Assembly: GCA_037447215.1 (NCBI GenBank)
Contig: JBBIHB010000011.1
Location: 29,768 to 93,767 of the forward strand
Length of the DNA: 64,000 nt
Direction of reading: 5' to 3'
Source: UBA1413 sp037447215
GTDB lineage: Bacteria; Bacteroidota; Bacteroidia; Bacteroidales; Prolixibacteraceae
The position numbers and the translations under genes were made by a program. The notes under the pieces are model-generated. The model searched no databases. It was given only the letters and a program-made list of their open reading frames with translations, and was not told where the DNA came from. Within the stretch, counting starts at the first letter, position 1, and each line of letters opens with the position of its first letter. This document shows, one piece after another, positions 42,422 through 50,404 of the stretch.

Positions 42422-42453
42422 TTTCGGTCGTAATGTAAAAAAGTATAATTTTG
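42422..42453 (+). promoter_or_regulatory. Promoter for DUF177-rpmF
   Basis: TAATTTTG (42446-42453) is a perfect -7 element, with TTTC (42422-42425) at 20-bp spacing. It covers the TTG at 42451 that could be mistaken for the start codon, so translation must begin downstream. Confidence 0.65.
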
Positions 42454-42468
42454 CAGCACTTTTTTGCC

Positions 42469-42996
42469 GTGGAAAGATTGTCAACATACAGTATTGAATT
42501 CAAGGGTTTAAAGGAAGGAAATCATGAATTTGACTATCAGATAGGCAAGTCGTTCTTTGATAATTTTGACAACAGTCTCGTTGATGAAGGTGACATCCAG
42601 GTGAAAATAGTGCTCGAAAAGCATAGTTCTTTTTTCGAATTGCACTTTAACCTGTCCGGGATGGTCTTACTGACATGCGATCGTTGCCTCGAACCTTATA
42701 AACAGAAATTAAAGGGAAATGCCAGCATGTTTATCAAGTTTGGCGACTCTCAGTATGAAGAGGGCGAAGATGTAGTATGGCTGCATCCCGATGAGCACCA
42801 GATCAATGTGGCTAAGTTGATATATGAAAATATTGTGGTCAATATTCCATTGCGCCATGTTCATCCATCCAAAAAGGGCGGAGAAGAAGGGTGTGATCCG
42901 GAAATGTTGAGAAAATTGAAAGAATACAGCCGGCACCAAGCGGAAACAACCGATGAACGCTGGAACACATTAAAAAAATTGTTGAATAATAATTAA
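42469..42996 (+). CDS. DUF177 (YceD-like) protein
   Basis: The GTG at 42469 gives 175 residues starting (M)ERLSTYSIEFKGL. An in-frame TTG at 42451 lies inside the promoter -7 element and is excluded. The DUF177 core has SGMVLLTCDRCLEPYKQKLKG with a CxxC pair, and the acidic YEEGEDVVWLHPDEHQINVAKLIYENIVVNIPLRHVHP segment. Members sit directly before rpmF in many bacteria and affect 23S rRNA or L32 in plants and E. coli; the mechanism is not settled. rpmF follows after 12 bp, so the two are an operon. Confidence 0.88.
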   Translation: MERLSTYSIEFKGLKEGNHEFDYQIGKSFFDNFDNSLVDEGDIQVKIVLEKHSSFFELHFNLSGMVLLTCDRCLEPYKQKLKGNASMFIKFGDSQYEEGEDVVWLHPDEHQINVAKLIYENIVVNIPLRHVHPSKKGGEEGCDPEMLRKLKEYSRHQAETTDERWNTLKKLLNNN

Positions 42997-43008
42997 AAAT
43001 AAATAGAG

Positions 43009-43194
43009 ATGGCACATCCGAAGCATAAGCATTCGAAAACAAGAAGGGATAAACGCAGAACGCATTATAAAGCTGTGGCGCCTACCCTTTCTTCCTGTTC
43101 AAATTGCGGAGCCACAAAAAAATTCCATCATATTTGTCCGGAATGTGGTTATTACCGAGGTAAGCAGGTTATTGAAAAAGAGATTGCTGTTTAA
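43009..43194 (+). CDS. rpmF: Ribosomal protein L32
   Basis: A 61-residue L32 with the basic N-terminus AHPKHKHSKTRRDKRR and the zinc-binding pair CSNCG ... CPECGYYRGKQV (C-x2-C, x-9, C-x2-C). It is part of the large ribosomal subunit. The four-cysteine form is kept, so zinc binding is expected. It is preceded by DUF177 and followed by a terminator. Confidence 0.96.
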   Translation: MAHPKHKHSKTRRDKRRTHYKAVAPTLSSCSNCGATKKFHHICPECGYYRGKQVIEKEIAV

Positions 43195-43207
43195 ACAGTT
43201 AAGGTTC

Positions 43208-43236
43208 AGATCAGAAATTTTTCTGATCTTTTTTTT
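43208..43236 (+). terminator. Terminator after rpmF
   Basis: AGATCAGAA pairs with TTCTGATCT around an ATTT loop and is followed by TTTTTTT, 13 bp after the stop. Confidence 0.85.
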
Positions 43237-43245
43237 GCTTGATAC

Positions 43246-43277
43246 TTTGCTCCCATTAATTTTTCCTGTTATTTTTC
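43246..43277 (+). promoter_or_regulatory. Promoter for fabH
   Basis: TTTG (43246-43249) and TATTTTTC (43270-43277; last base differs from TAnnTTTG) are 20 bp apart. The -33 box overlaps a TTGATACTT repeat (43239-43247). The fabH ATG is 41 bp downstream. Confidence 0.6.
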
Positions 43278-43318
43278 GCCCCTTTTATTAACACCGTTTA
43301 TACAATATAAATAATGTA

Positions 43319-44329
43319 ATGGAAAAAATCAGAGCTGCCATCACCGGGATTGAAGCCTTTCTTCCCGAATACAGGCTTACCAACGAAGAGTTGAGCAAAA
43401 TGGTCGATACAACCGATGAATGGATCATGCAACGTATCGGGATAAAAGAGAGGCGGATTCTTACCGGCAAAGGAAAAGCAACAAGCGATATGGGCGCTGA
43501 AGCTGTAAAGAAGCTCCTTGGAAAAACCGGTACTGATCCGGAAGAAGTTGATTTTCTGATTTGTGCTACCATTACCCCTGACATGCCATTTCCGGCTACA
43601 GCAAACATAATTGCTCAGAAAACCGGGATTTCCCAGGCCTGGAGTTACGATATCAATGCTGCCTGTTCGGGGTTTATTTTTGCTTTGGTCACTGCATCGC
43701 AGTTTGTGGAGTCGGGCAGGTACAAAAAGGTAGTTGTTGTTGGTGCCGATATGATGTCGGCCATTACCAATTACAAAGACCGCACAACTTGTCCGCTGTT
43801 TGGGGATGGTGCTGCCGCTGTGTTGCTCGAACCATCGGTTGACGAAAATGGGATTATCGACCACATCCATCATGTGGACGGGAACGGCAGACACCACCTC
43901 AATATGAAATCGGGTGGTTCATTGCGGCCTGCTTCGCTTCATACCGTATTGGCCGATGAACATTTTATTTATCAGGAAGGGCAAACAGTTTTTAAGTTTG
44001 CTGTATCAAAAATGGCCGACGTAGCAGTTGAAATGATGGAGAAACACGGTTTGAATGCTGAAAATCTGGCATGGCTGGTCCCCCATCAGGCAAACATGAG
44101 GATTATTGAGGCAACTGCCCGCAGAATGGGAATCGATCCTAACAAGGTAATGATCAATATCAGGCATTATGGCAACACAACTGCTGCTACTATTCCACTT
44201 TGCCTTTATGACTATGAAAAGCAGCTGAAAAAGGGCGATAATATTATTCTTGCTGCATTCGGGGCTGGTTTTACATGGGGCAGTGTTTACCTGAAATGGG
44301 CTTATAATGGGGCAAACAAATTGGCCTGA
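43319..44329 (+). CDS. fabH: Beta-ketoacyl-ACP synthase III
   Basis: A 336-residue FabH. The catalytic triad is visible: Cys in INAACSGFIFAL (about residue 118), His in WLVPHQANMRI (about 259) and Asn in RHYGNTTAATIP (about 289). The substrate-end motif DEWIMQRIGIKERR and the C-terminal FGAGFTWGSVYLKW are conserved. It condenses acetyl-CoA (or a branched starter) with malonyl-ACP to begin fatty-acid synthesis; Bacteroidetes often use branched starters. The usual plsX partner between rpmF and fabH is missing here, as rpmF is followed directly by fabH. It has its own promoter. Confidence 0.95.
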   Translation: MEKIRAAITGIEAFLPEYRLTNEELSKMVDTTDEWIMQRIGIKERRILTGKGKATSDMGAEAVKKLLGKTGTDPEEVDFLICATITPDMPFPATANIIAQKTGISQAWSYDINAACSGFIFALVTASQFVESGRYKKVVVVGADMMSAITNYKDRTTCPLFGDGAAAVLLEPSVDENGIIDHIHHVDGNGRHHLNMKSGGSLRPASLHTVLADEHFIYQEGQTVFKFAVSKMADVAVEMMEKHGLNAENLAWLVPHQANMRIIEATARRMGIDPNKVMINIRHYGNTTAATIPLCLYDYEKQLKKGDNIILAAFGAGFTWGSVYLKWAYNGANKLA

Positions 44330-44484
44330 AAGCCTTTCAGGTATATTTTTCCCACAATTTAATGAATTTTCAGTGATGCATTATAGTAAAGTAATTTTTT
44401 GTATTTTCAGGGGCTTTTAATTAATTGGCATCAGGCAACCAAATTAATGGATTATATTTAAAAATTACAAAAAGCTGGAAAAAG

Positions 44485-44874
44485 ATGAAATCAAATCAGA
44501 AAAGCGCACCGGAGCAGGATGCAAAGAATATCAACCTCATCAGCAAAGGAACACGCATATTGGGTGATGTAATTTCGGAAGGCGACCTGCGAATTGATGG
44601 TTACCTCAAAGGCAATATCAAATCAAAAGGGAGGTTGGTAGTTGGGGAAACCGGCGCAATCGAAGGTGAAATTGAATGTGCCAATGTGGAAGTTGCAGGC
44701 AAAGTGAAAGGAAAAATTTCGGCTGCCGAACTGATAACCATGAAGGCAACAGCAATGATTGCCGGCGAAATTACTACAGCAAAATTAGCAGTTGAACCAG
44801 GTTCGCTGTTTACCGGAACGTGCCGGATGGGGCAAGTATCTGAGAAGCCTGTTCAGGAAGCTCCTAAAGAATAG
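44485..44874 (+). CDS. Bactofilin
   Basis: ATG 44485 gives 129 residues; the frame upstream starts only with TTG. The bactofilin domain is a short right-handed beta-helix with regular glycine turns: ISKGTRILGDVISEGDLRIDGYLKGNIKSKGRLVVGETGAIEGEIECANVEVAGKVKG, ending TAKLAVEPGSLFTGTCRMG. Bactofilins polymerise without nucleotide and scaffold envelope or cell-shape proteins at the membrane. Placement just before the ATP synthase operon is common in Bacteroidetes, but a direct functional link is not shown. It lies 3 bp before the AtpI-like gene. Confidence 0.93.
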   Translation: MKSNQKSAPEQDAKNINLISKGTRILGDVISEGDLRIDGYLKGNIKSKGRLVVGETGAIEGEIECANVEVAGKVKGKISAAELITMKATAMIAGEITTAKLAVEPGSLFTGTCRMGQVSEKPVQEAPKE

Positions 44875-44877
44875 GCC

Positions 44878-45255
44878 ATGAAATCCTTTTTTTTGAAAAT
44901 AACTTTTGCAACAATTATACTTGCCATTGCAGGAGGATTTTTATTCGGATTTTTCTTTCCTGAAGCATTCTCACCAATATTTCCGGTACTTCTTCTGTTT
45001 GGTTTTCTTTTCGCATTGGGGTCTTACGGGTTACAGTTTAGTAAAATAAACGATAATTTTTCAAAATTTTCCCGGATACACATGCTGGTAACCCTGGTCA
45101 GGCTTTTTGTTTATTCAGCCATCGTGGTGGGTTACCTAATACTTTCCGGTTCTAATATCGCCACATTTGTTGTGGTCATTGCAGTTTTATATATTGTATT
45201 TACTTTCCTGGAGACCAAAGAGTTAAGCAAACAATCACTAGGTAAACCCAATTAG
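44878..45255 (+). CDS. AtpI-like membrane protein
   Basis: A 125-residue protein with four hydrophobic helices (about 8-28, 35-52, 68-88, 95-112). Size, four-helix topology and place directly before atpB fit AtpI, a chaperone for assembling the c-ring. Sequence motifs are weak, so the name is by context. It lies 3 bp after the bactofilin stop. No separate small AtpZ gene is seen between bactofilin and this gene. Confidence 0.65.
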   Translation: MKSFFLKITFATIILAIAGGFLFGFFFPEAFSPIFPVLLLFGFLFALGSYGLQFSKINDNFSKFSRIHMLVTLVRLFVYSAIVVGYLILSGSNIATFVVVIAVLYIVFTFLETKELSKQSLGKPN

Positions 45256-45341
45256 GTTCTTTTTTTATGAACTTGTATCCTAATGGTTTGTTTTCGAAAA
45301 GATAAATTTAACAGGCCATGATGGTCGATGAAAAAACATTC

Positions 45342-45349
45342 TAAATTTG
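45342..45349 (+). promoter_or_regulatory. Promoter -7 element for the atp operon
   Basis: TAAATTTG matches TAnnTTTG, 27 bp before the atpB ATG. No -33 box at proper spacing was found. Confidence 0.4.
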
Positions 45350-45376
45350 TTGGGCAACAACTACAGTAGGCTATCC

Positions 45377-46474
45377 ATGAAAGTCAATGCTTTAATTCTT
45401 GCTGTAATCGGAGCTCTTTTATTGTCAGGAGTATCTTTTTATACCGGGGGAAATCCTGCTCCTGCAGATTCTCTTTCGCATAAAAATGAAATTCCTTCCG
45501 GGTTTAATGCAGGCGAATTTGTCATCGACCATGTTTCTGATGCCTACGAATGGCACATTTCTTCAATAGGAAATTGGCATCTCAGCATTCCACTTCCGGT
45601 AATACTTTACAGTAAAAATAAAGGTTTTCATGTGTTTTTTTCATCGGTTTTTCATCATGGGCATGATTCCTACAATGGCTTTGCAATTGCTCGTGAAGGA
45701 TCCCATGCCGGAAAAATCGTGGAAATTGATGATTCGGGAAATATTACCGGACGACCCTGGGATTTCTCAATAACCAAAACGGTTGCAGGGTTATTTTCAG
45801 GTTCTATTTTTGTACTTGTATTGTTTCTTAGTGTAGCCAGGTCGGCACGTCAAAGCCTGGGGTCGCCCCCCAGAGGAATGCATAACCTGGTTGAACCGGT
45901 TGTGGTGTTTATACGTGACGAAGTGGCTATTCCTGCCATTGGAGAGAAGAAAGTGGACCGTTTTATGCCTTATCTGCTCACCCTGTTCTTTTTTATACTG
46001 ATCAATAACCTATTGGGACTTGTGCCAATATTCCCTTTTGGGGCAAATGTTACCGGCAATATTTCAATAACTATGGTACTCGCCTTGTTTACCTTTTTTA
46101 TGACCAATCTGAACGGCAACCGGCATTATTGGAAAGAAATCTTTAACCCGAATGTTCCCTGGTGGATGAAATTCCCGATACCCTTGATGCCATTTGTTGA
46201 AATTGCGGGAATGTTTACCAAACCGTTTGTTCTAATGGTCCGATTATTTGCCAATATGCTTGCTGGACACCTGATTGTGATGGTTTTCATCAGCCTGATT
46301 TTTATTTTTTCCAATATTCTGGGAAATGCGGCCGGTTGGGGAATCAGTCCTGTATCAGTTGCCTTTTCTGTTTTCATAACTTTGCTCGATGTATTGGTTT
46401 CCTTTATCCAGGCGTATGTTTTTACCCTGTTGTCGGCTATTTATTTTGGAATGGCAACAGCAGAGCGTCATTAA
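45377..46474 (+). CDS. atpB: ATP synthase F0 subunit a
   Basis: From ATG 45377 the protein has 365 residues. The N-terminal ~110 residues after the signal-like helix form a His-rich soluble stretch (FHHGHDSYNGF), longer than in E. coli subunit a (271). The core has MPYLLTLFFFILINNLLGLVPIFPFGANVTGNI and the essential Arg in FVLMVRLFANMLAGHL (about 272-287) facing the c-ring. The C-terminus is VLVSFIQAYVFTLLSAIYFG. It forms the proton half-channels. The long extension is usual in Bacteroidetes. A TTG-started longer frame is rejected. atpE follows after 26 bp. Confidence 0.95.
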   Translation: MKVNALILAVIGALLLSGVSFYTGGNPAPADSLSHKNEIPSGFNAGEFVIDHVSDAYEWHISSIGNWHLSIPLPVILYSKNKGFHVFFSSVFHHGHDSYNGFAIAREGSHAGKIVEIDDSGNITGRPWDFSITKTVAGLFSGSIFVLVLFLSVARSARQSLGSPPRGMHNLVEPVVVFIRDEVAIPAIGEKKVDRFMPYLLTLFFFILINNLLGLVPIFPFGANVTGNISITMVLALFTFFMTNLNGNRHYWKEIFNPNVPWWMKFPIPLMPFVEIAGMFTKPFVLMVRLFANMLAGHLIVMVFISLIFIFSNILGNAAGWGISPVSVAFSVFITLLDVLVSFIQAYVFTLLSAIYFGMATAERH

Positions 46475-46500
46475 TATATTCATTAATAAATTGTTCAAAT

Positions 46501-46752
46501 ATGACAACATTATTTGTTTTACTGGCAAGTGAAGTTTTGGGATTATTGGGTGCCGCTTTTGGTGCCGCCCTTACAGCAATTGGCGCTTCTATCGGTATTG
46601 GCCGTATTGGAGCCAGTGCAATGGAGGCTATTGCCCGTCAGCCCGAAGCAAGTGGTGACATCAGGTCAACCATGATTATCTCAGCTGCTTTGATCGAGGG
46701 AGTTGCATTTTTTGCCGTAATTACCTGTGCTTTGGTAATTTTCCTCGGATAA
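46501..46752 (+). CDS. atpE: ATP synthase F0 subunit c
   Basis: ATG 46501 gives 83 residues forming two helices. Helix 1 has GAALTAIGASIGIGRIGASAMEAIARQPEA; the loop is RQPEASGDIR; helix 2 has the ion-binding Glu in ISAALIEGVAFFAV (about residue 65). The residue after this Glu is Gly rather than Ser/Thr, and the helix 1 Gln ligand is absent, so the ring should carry protons rather than sodium. A longer frame from 46336 is out of the atpB frame and not used. An intercistronic hairpin follows before atpF. Confidence 0.95.
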   Translation: MTTLFVLLASEVLGLLGAAFGAALTAIGASIGIGRIGASAMEAIARQPEASGDIRSTMIISAALIEGVAFFAVITCALVIFLG

Positions 46753-46778
46753 GGAATTTTTGATTTTTCGGAGAGTGT

Positions 46779-46807
46779 ATCCCGGGATTGCCGGGATCAC
46801 CTCCTTA
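46779..46807 (+). promoter_or_regulatory. atpE-atpF intercistronic hairpin with anti-SD-like tail
   Basis: ATCCCGG and CCGGGAT form a perfect 7-bp stem with a 5-base loop; no T run follows, so it is not a normal terminator. The 3' arm runs into GGATCACCTCCTTA (46794-46807), identical to the canonical bacterial 16S rRNA 3' end. The atpF ATG is 17 bp further and has no Shine-Dalgarno. Confidence 0.6.
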
Positions 46808-46824
46808 ATTTAAAAACTTGAAGA

Positions 46825-47319
46825 ATGGGTTTAGTATCACCAAATCCGGGTACCATTTTCTGGATGGTAATAGTTTTCGGGATTGTTTTTATGATCCTGA
46901 AAAATTTTGCGTGGAAACCGATCCTGAATGCACTCAAAGAGCGTGAAATCAATATCCGGAATGCATTATTGGCGGCCGAACTGGCCAGGAAAGAGGTTCA
47001 GACATTGAAAGCCGACCATGAAGCCATAAGGCTTGAAGCTCAACGTGAAAAAGAACAGATTCTGAAAGAAGCACGCGATATCAGGGATAAAATTATTGCC
47101 GAAGCCCGTGAAAAGGCAACCTTCGAGGCTCATAAAGCCATCGAACAATCGCGCGAAATCATCAGGCTCGAACGTATGGCTGCAATCAACGACATAAAAA
47201 AACAGGTAGTCGTATTGTCAGTATCTATTGCTGAAAAAATCCTCAATGATCAAGTACGGCCCACTTCCGAACAGGAAAAAATCATCGATAACATGTTGCA
47301 GGATTTAACCTTAAACTGA
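46825..47319 (+). CDS. atpF: ATP synthase F0 subunit b
   Basis: A 164-residue b subunit with one N-terminal membrane helix (PGTIFWMVIVFGIVFMILKNF, about 7-28) and a long charged coiled coil (ALLAAELARKEVQTLKADHE, REKEQILKEARDIRDKIIAEA). It forms the peripheral stalk dimer holding F1 against rotation. The ATG at 46825 follows AACTTGAAGA without a clear ribosome site. It lies 72 bp after atpE with a hairpin between, and 3 bp before atpH. Confidence 0.95.
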   Translation: MGLVSPNPGTIFWMVIVFGIVFMILKNFAWKPILNALKEREINIRNALLAAELARKEVQTLKADHEAIRLEAQREKEQILKEARDIRDKIIAEAREKATFEAHKAIEQSREIIRLERMAAINDIKKQVVVLSVSIAEKILNDQVRPTSEQEKIIDNMLQDLTLN

Positions 47320-47322
47320 CGT

Positions 47323-47886
47323 ATGAACGAGAATAAAATATCGGTCAGGTATGCAAAAGCCTTGGTGATGGCTGCGGAAAACAACAAACTTTTGCCGCAG
47401 GTTGCCACCGATATGGTTGAAATCGACAATTTATGCAGGAATTCTGATGATTTTACAGTTTTCCTTCAAAGTTCTGTTATTAAAACCTCTCTCAAGGTTT
47501 CAGTTTTAACCGATATTTTCAACAAGAAAGTTCAACCGTTAACCCTTAATTTTTTAATTCTTCTGGCACAAAACCACAGGGAATCGAAATTGCCCGATAT
47601 ATGCCGTGATTTTAATGACATGTATAGGGAAAAACAAGGAATTGCGTCGGTTGTTATTACCACTTCTTTTAAACTAACTGATGAAATCAGGAAAAACATA
47701 AGTCAGTTCCTTCAGGTAAAGACCGGAAAAAAGATTGAACTTTCAGAAAAAGTAAATCCGGATATAGTAGGAGGGATTATCCTCCGGATTGGCGACCTTC
47801 AATACGACGGAAGCATTGCCAATCAATTGCGGAAAATCAGGGAAAATCTGATCAGAAAAGAAATATTTGATATTAGTAATAAATAA
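47323..47886 (+). CDS. atpH: ATP synthase F1 subunit delta
   Basis: A 187-residue OSCP/delta subunit. The N-terminal helical domain starts ISVRYAKALVMAAENNKLLP; the C-terminal part has the family motif VNPDIVGGIILRIGDLQYDGSIANQLRKIRENL (about 146-178). It links the peripheral stalk to the top of the alpha3-beta3 head. It lies within the atpBEFHAG run, 3 bp after atpF and 8 bp before atpA. Confidence 0.95.
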   Translation: MNENKISVRYAKALVMAAENNKLLPQVATDMVEIDNLCRNSDDFTVFLQSSVIKTSLKVSVLTDIFNKKVQPLTLNFLILLAQNHRESKLPDICRDFNDMYREKQGIASVVITTSFKLTDEIRKNISQFLQVKTGKKIELSEKVNPDIVGGIILRIGDLQYDGSIANQLRKIRENLIRKEIFDISNK

Positions 47887-47894
47887 ATAGCGTT

Positions 47895-49472
47895 ATGGCG
47901 GATATAAAACCGGCAGAAGTATCAAACATATTACGCGACCAGCTTGAACATTTTAAAAGCAAAACCGACCTCGACGAAGTGGGAACAGTATTGCAGGTTG
48001 GCGATGGCATTGCTCGTATTCATGGACTTTCAAATGTTGAATCGAATGAGATGATCGAATTTGAAAGAGGCATTAAAGGGATTGTCCTGAACCTTGAAGA
48101 AGACAATGTGGGCGCTGTTCTGCTGGGTTCGTCCGATTTGGTAAAGGAAGGCGATACAGTGAAAAGGCTTAAAAGGACAGCTTCAATCATGGTAGGTGAA
48201 AGTTTGCTTGGAAGAGTGATCAATACCCTTGGCGACCCGATTGATAATAAAGGGCCTTTAACCGGCAAACTGTTTGAAATGCCCCTCGAACGAAAAGCGC
48301 CTGGAGTAATTTTCAGGCAACCTGTGAAGCAGCCCCTTCAGACCGGATTAAAAGCCATTGATGCGATGATTCCTATCGGGCGTGGTCAACGTGAATTGAT
48401 TATAGGTGACCGTCAGACCGGTAAAACAGCCATTGCCATCGATACCATTATCAACCAGCGCGAAAATTTTGAAAAGGGGAAACCTGTTTATTGTATTTAT
48501 GTAGCCATAGGCCAGAAAGGATCAACCATTGCCACCATTGCATCGACCCTTGAGAAACATGGTGCAATGGACTATACGGTTATAGTGCTGGCCACTGCTG
48601 CCGATCCGGCCGCCCAACAATTTTATGCCCCATATGCCGGAGCTGCTGTTGGTGAATATTTCAGGGACACAGGTCGCGATGCCCTGATTATTTTCGATGA
48701 CTTATCCAAACAGGCAGTATCCTATCGTGAAGTATCGCTTTTGTTGCGAAGGCCGCCGGGCCGCGAAGCCTATCCGGGCGATGTTTTCTACCTGCATTCT
48801 CGATTGCTTGAAAGAGCCGCGAAAATCATAGAATCGGACGAAATTGCAGCCCGGATGAACGATCTTCCTGCTTGCCTGATTGGGAAAGTCAAAGGTGGAG
48901 GCTCCCTTACAGCCCTTCCGATCATTGAAACCCAGGCCGGTGATGTTTCGGCATATATTCCTACCAATGTGATTTCCATAACCGATGGGCAGATATTCCT
49001 CGAATCGGGTTTGTTTAATGCAGGTGTCAGGCCTGCCATTAATGTGGGGATTTCGGTCTCAAGAGTTGGCGGGGCCGCACAGTTGAAATCTATGAAGAAA
49101 GTTGCCGGAACCCTGAAGCTTGATCAGGCTCAGTTCCGCGAACTCGAAGCTTTTGCCAAATTTGGCTCCGATCTGGATGCAGCAACCCTCAGGGTTCTCG
49201 ATAAAGGAAGGAAAAATGTGGAAATCCTTAAACAGGGACAATACAAACCCATGAAAGTTGAGCATATGATTGCTGTTATATACTGCGGAACCAAAGAGTT
49301 GCTCAGGAGTGTACCCATGAATAAAATCAGGCAATTCGAAACTGAATTTATTGAATTAATGGAAATGCAGTATAAGGATACCCTAGTGGCACTAAACAAA
49401 GGTGAACTCAGCTACGATATGGAACAGATAATCAGAAAAGCTGCGGCCGAAGTGGCAAACAGGTTCTTTTAG
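47895..49472 (+). CDS. atpA: ATP synthase F1 subunit alpha
   Basis: A 525-residue alpha subunit. The P-loop is GDRQTGKTAIAIDTI (about 172-186), the Walker B-like segment is ALIIFDDLSKQAVSYREVSLLLRRPPGREAYPGD, and the nucleotide-site signature is PAINVGISVSRVGG (about 376-389) with the alpha-Arg. It forms the non-catalytic sites of the F1 head with beta. The beta and epsilon genes are not in this window. Length is typical (about 500-530). Confidence 0.97.
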   Translation: MADIKPAEVSNILRDQLEHFKSKTDLDEVGTVLQVGDGIARIHGLSNVESNEMIEFERGIKGIVLNLEEDNVGAVLLGSSDLVKEGDTVKRLKRTASIMVGESLLGRVINTLGDPIDNKGPLTGKLFEMPLERKAPGVIFRQPVKQPLQTGLKAIDAMIPIGRGQRELIIGDRQTGKTAIAIDTIINQRENFEKGKPVYCIYVAIGQKGSTIATIASTLEKHGAMDYTVIVLATAADPAAQQFYAPYAGAAVGEYFRDTGRDALIIFDDLSKQAVSYREVSLLLRRPPGREAYPGDVFYLHSRLLERAAKIIESDEIAARMNDLPACLIGKVKGGGSLTALPIIETQAGDVSAYIPTNVISITDGQIFLESGLFNAGVRPAINVGISVSRVGGAAQLKSMKKVAGTLKLDQAQFRELEAFAKFGSDLDAATLRVLDKGRKNVEILKQGQYKPMKVEHMIAVIYCGTKELLRSVPMNKIRQFETEFIELMEMQYKDTLVALNKGELSYDMEQIIRKAAAEVANRFF

Positions 49473-49510
49473 GGCATTATTTTAAAATCACATCACAAAA
49501 AATGATTTGA

Positions 49511-50389
49511 ATGCCAGGTTTAAAGGAAATAAGGACACGGATTGCTTCGATAAAAACCACACGGCAGGTTACCAGTGCCATGAAAATGGTATCGGCCGCA
49601 AAGCTGAAGAAAGCTCAGGATGCAATAATTCATTTCAGGCCTTATGCCGGAAAATTGCGTGAAATCCTTTTCCACCTTGCTGGCTCAACTGAATGCGACA
49701 TTCAATCACCCTTTTGCCAAATCAGGGAAAAAAATAAAATCCTCCTGGTCGTTATCTCATCAAACCGTGGTTTATGTGGTGGATTTAACCTCAACATTGC
49801 ACGGACAACCTCATCCTTAATACAGGAATTATTTGCCGATCAATACCACAAAGGAGATCTTGAAATCCTGACAATAGGAAAGCAGGGCAACCGCCATCTC
49901 CAAAGTCTGGGAATTAAAGTAAATTCTTCATACCATGAAGTCTGGGAAAGGTTCACCTATGATGAAATTGACCGGATTGCATCAGGTGTTCTTGATAGTT
50001 ATCTTGATGGCAGGTACGATAAAGTAATCCTGGTTTATAATGAGTTTATAAATGCAGCCATCCAAAATCCCGTATTTGCCGATTTCCTTCCCATACAGGT
50101 ACCAACAGGGGAGTTGCAACAATCACCAGAACTGGAGATTTATGAGCCATCGAAGTCGGAGATCATTAAAGAATTAATTCCCCGTATGCTTAAAACCGAA
50201 TTCCATAAAGCTATGCTCGATTCCCATGCAGCCGAACATGGTGCGCGAATGACAGCTATGCATCTGGCAACCGATAATGCGACCGAATTAATCGGCGATC
50301 TGACACTTCAATATAATAAAGCCAGGCAATCGGCCATTACCAAAGAAATACTCGAAATTACAGGAGGGGCCGAAGCTCTCAGGGGTTGA
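49511..50389 (+). CDS. atpG: ATP synthase F1 subunit gamma
   Basis: A 292-residue gamma subunit. The N-terminal helix is LKEIRTRIASIKTTRQVTSAMKMVSAAKLKKA, the core has VVISSNRGLCGGFNLNIA, and the C-terminal helix ends MTAMHLATDNATELIGDLTLQYNKARQSAITKEILEITGGAEAL (about 248-291). It is the central rotating shaft. It is the last gene of this ATP synthase operon and is 38 bp after atpA; no atpD or atpC follows. It converges with the methyltransferase at 50405. Confidence 0.96.
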   Translation: MPGLKEIRTRIASIKTTRQVTSAMKMVSAAKLKKAQDAIIHFRPYAGKLREILFHLAGSTECDIQSPFCQIREKNKILLVVISSNRGLCGGFNLNIARTTSSLIQELFADQYHKGDLEILTIGKQGNRHLQSLGIKVNSSYHEVWERFTYDEIDRIASGVLDSYLDGRYDKVILVYNEFINAAIQNPVFADFLPIQVPTGELQQSPELEIYEPSKSEIIKELIPRMLKTEFHKAMLDSHAAEHGARMTAMHLATDNATELIGDLTLQYNKARQSAITKEILEITGGAEALRG

Positions 50390-50404
50390 AAGAATTGACC
50401 GGCC

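Noticed and set aside
46336..46752. 138-residue frame ending with atpE
   Set aside because: Its first 55 residues overlap atpB out of frame; subunit c starts at ATG 46501 with normal length.
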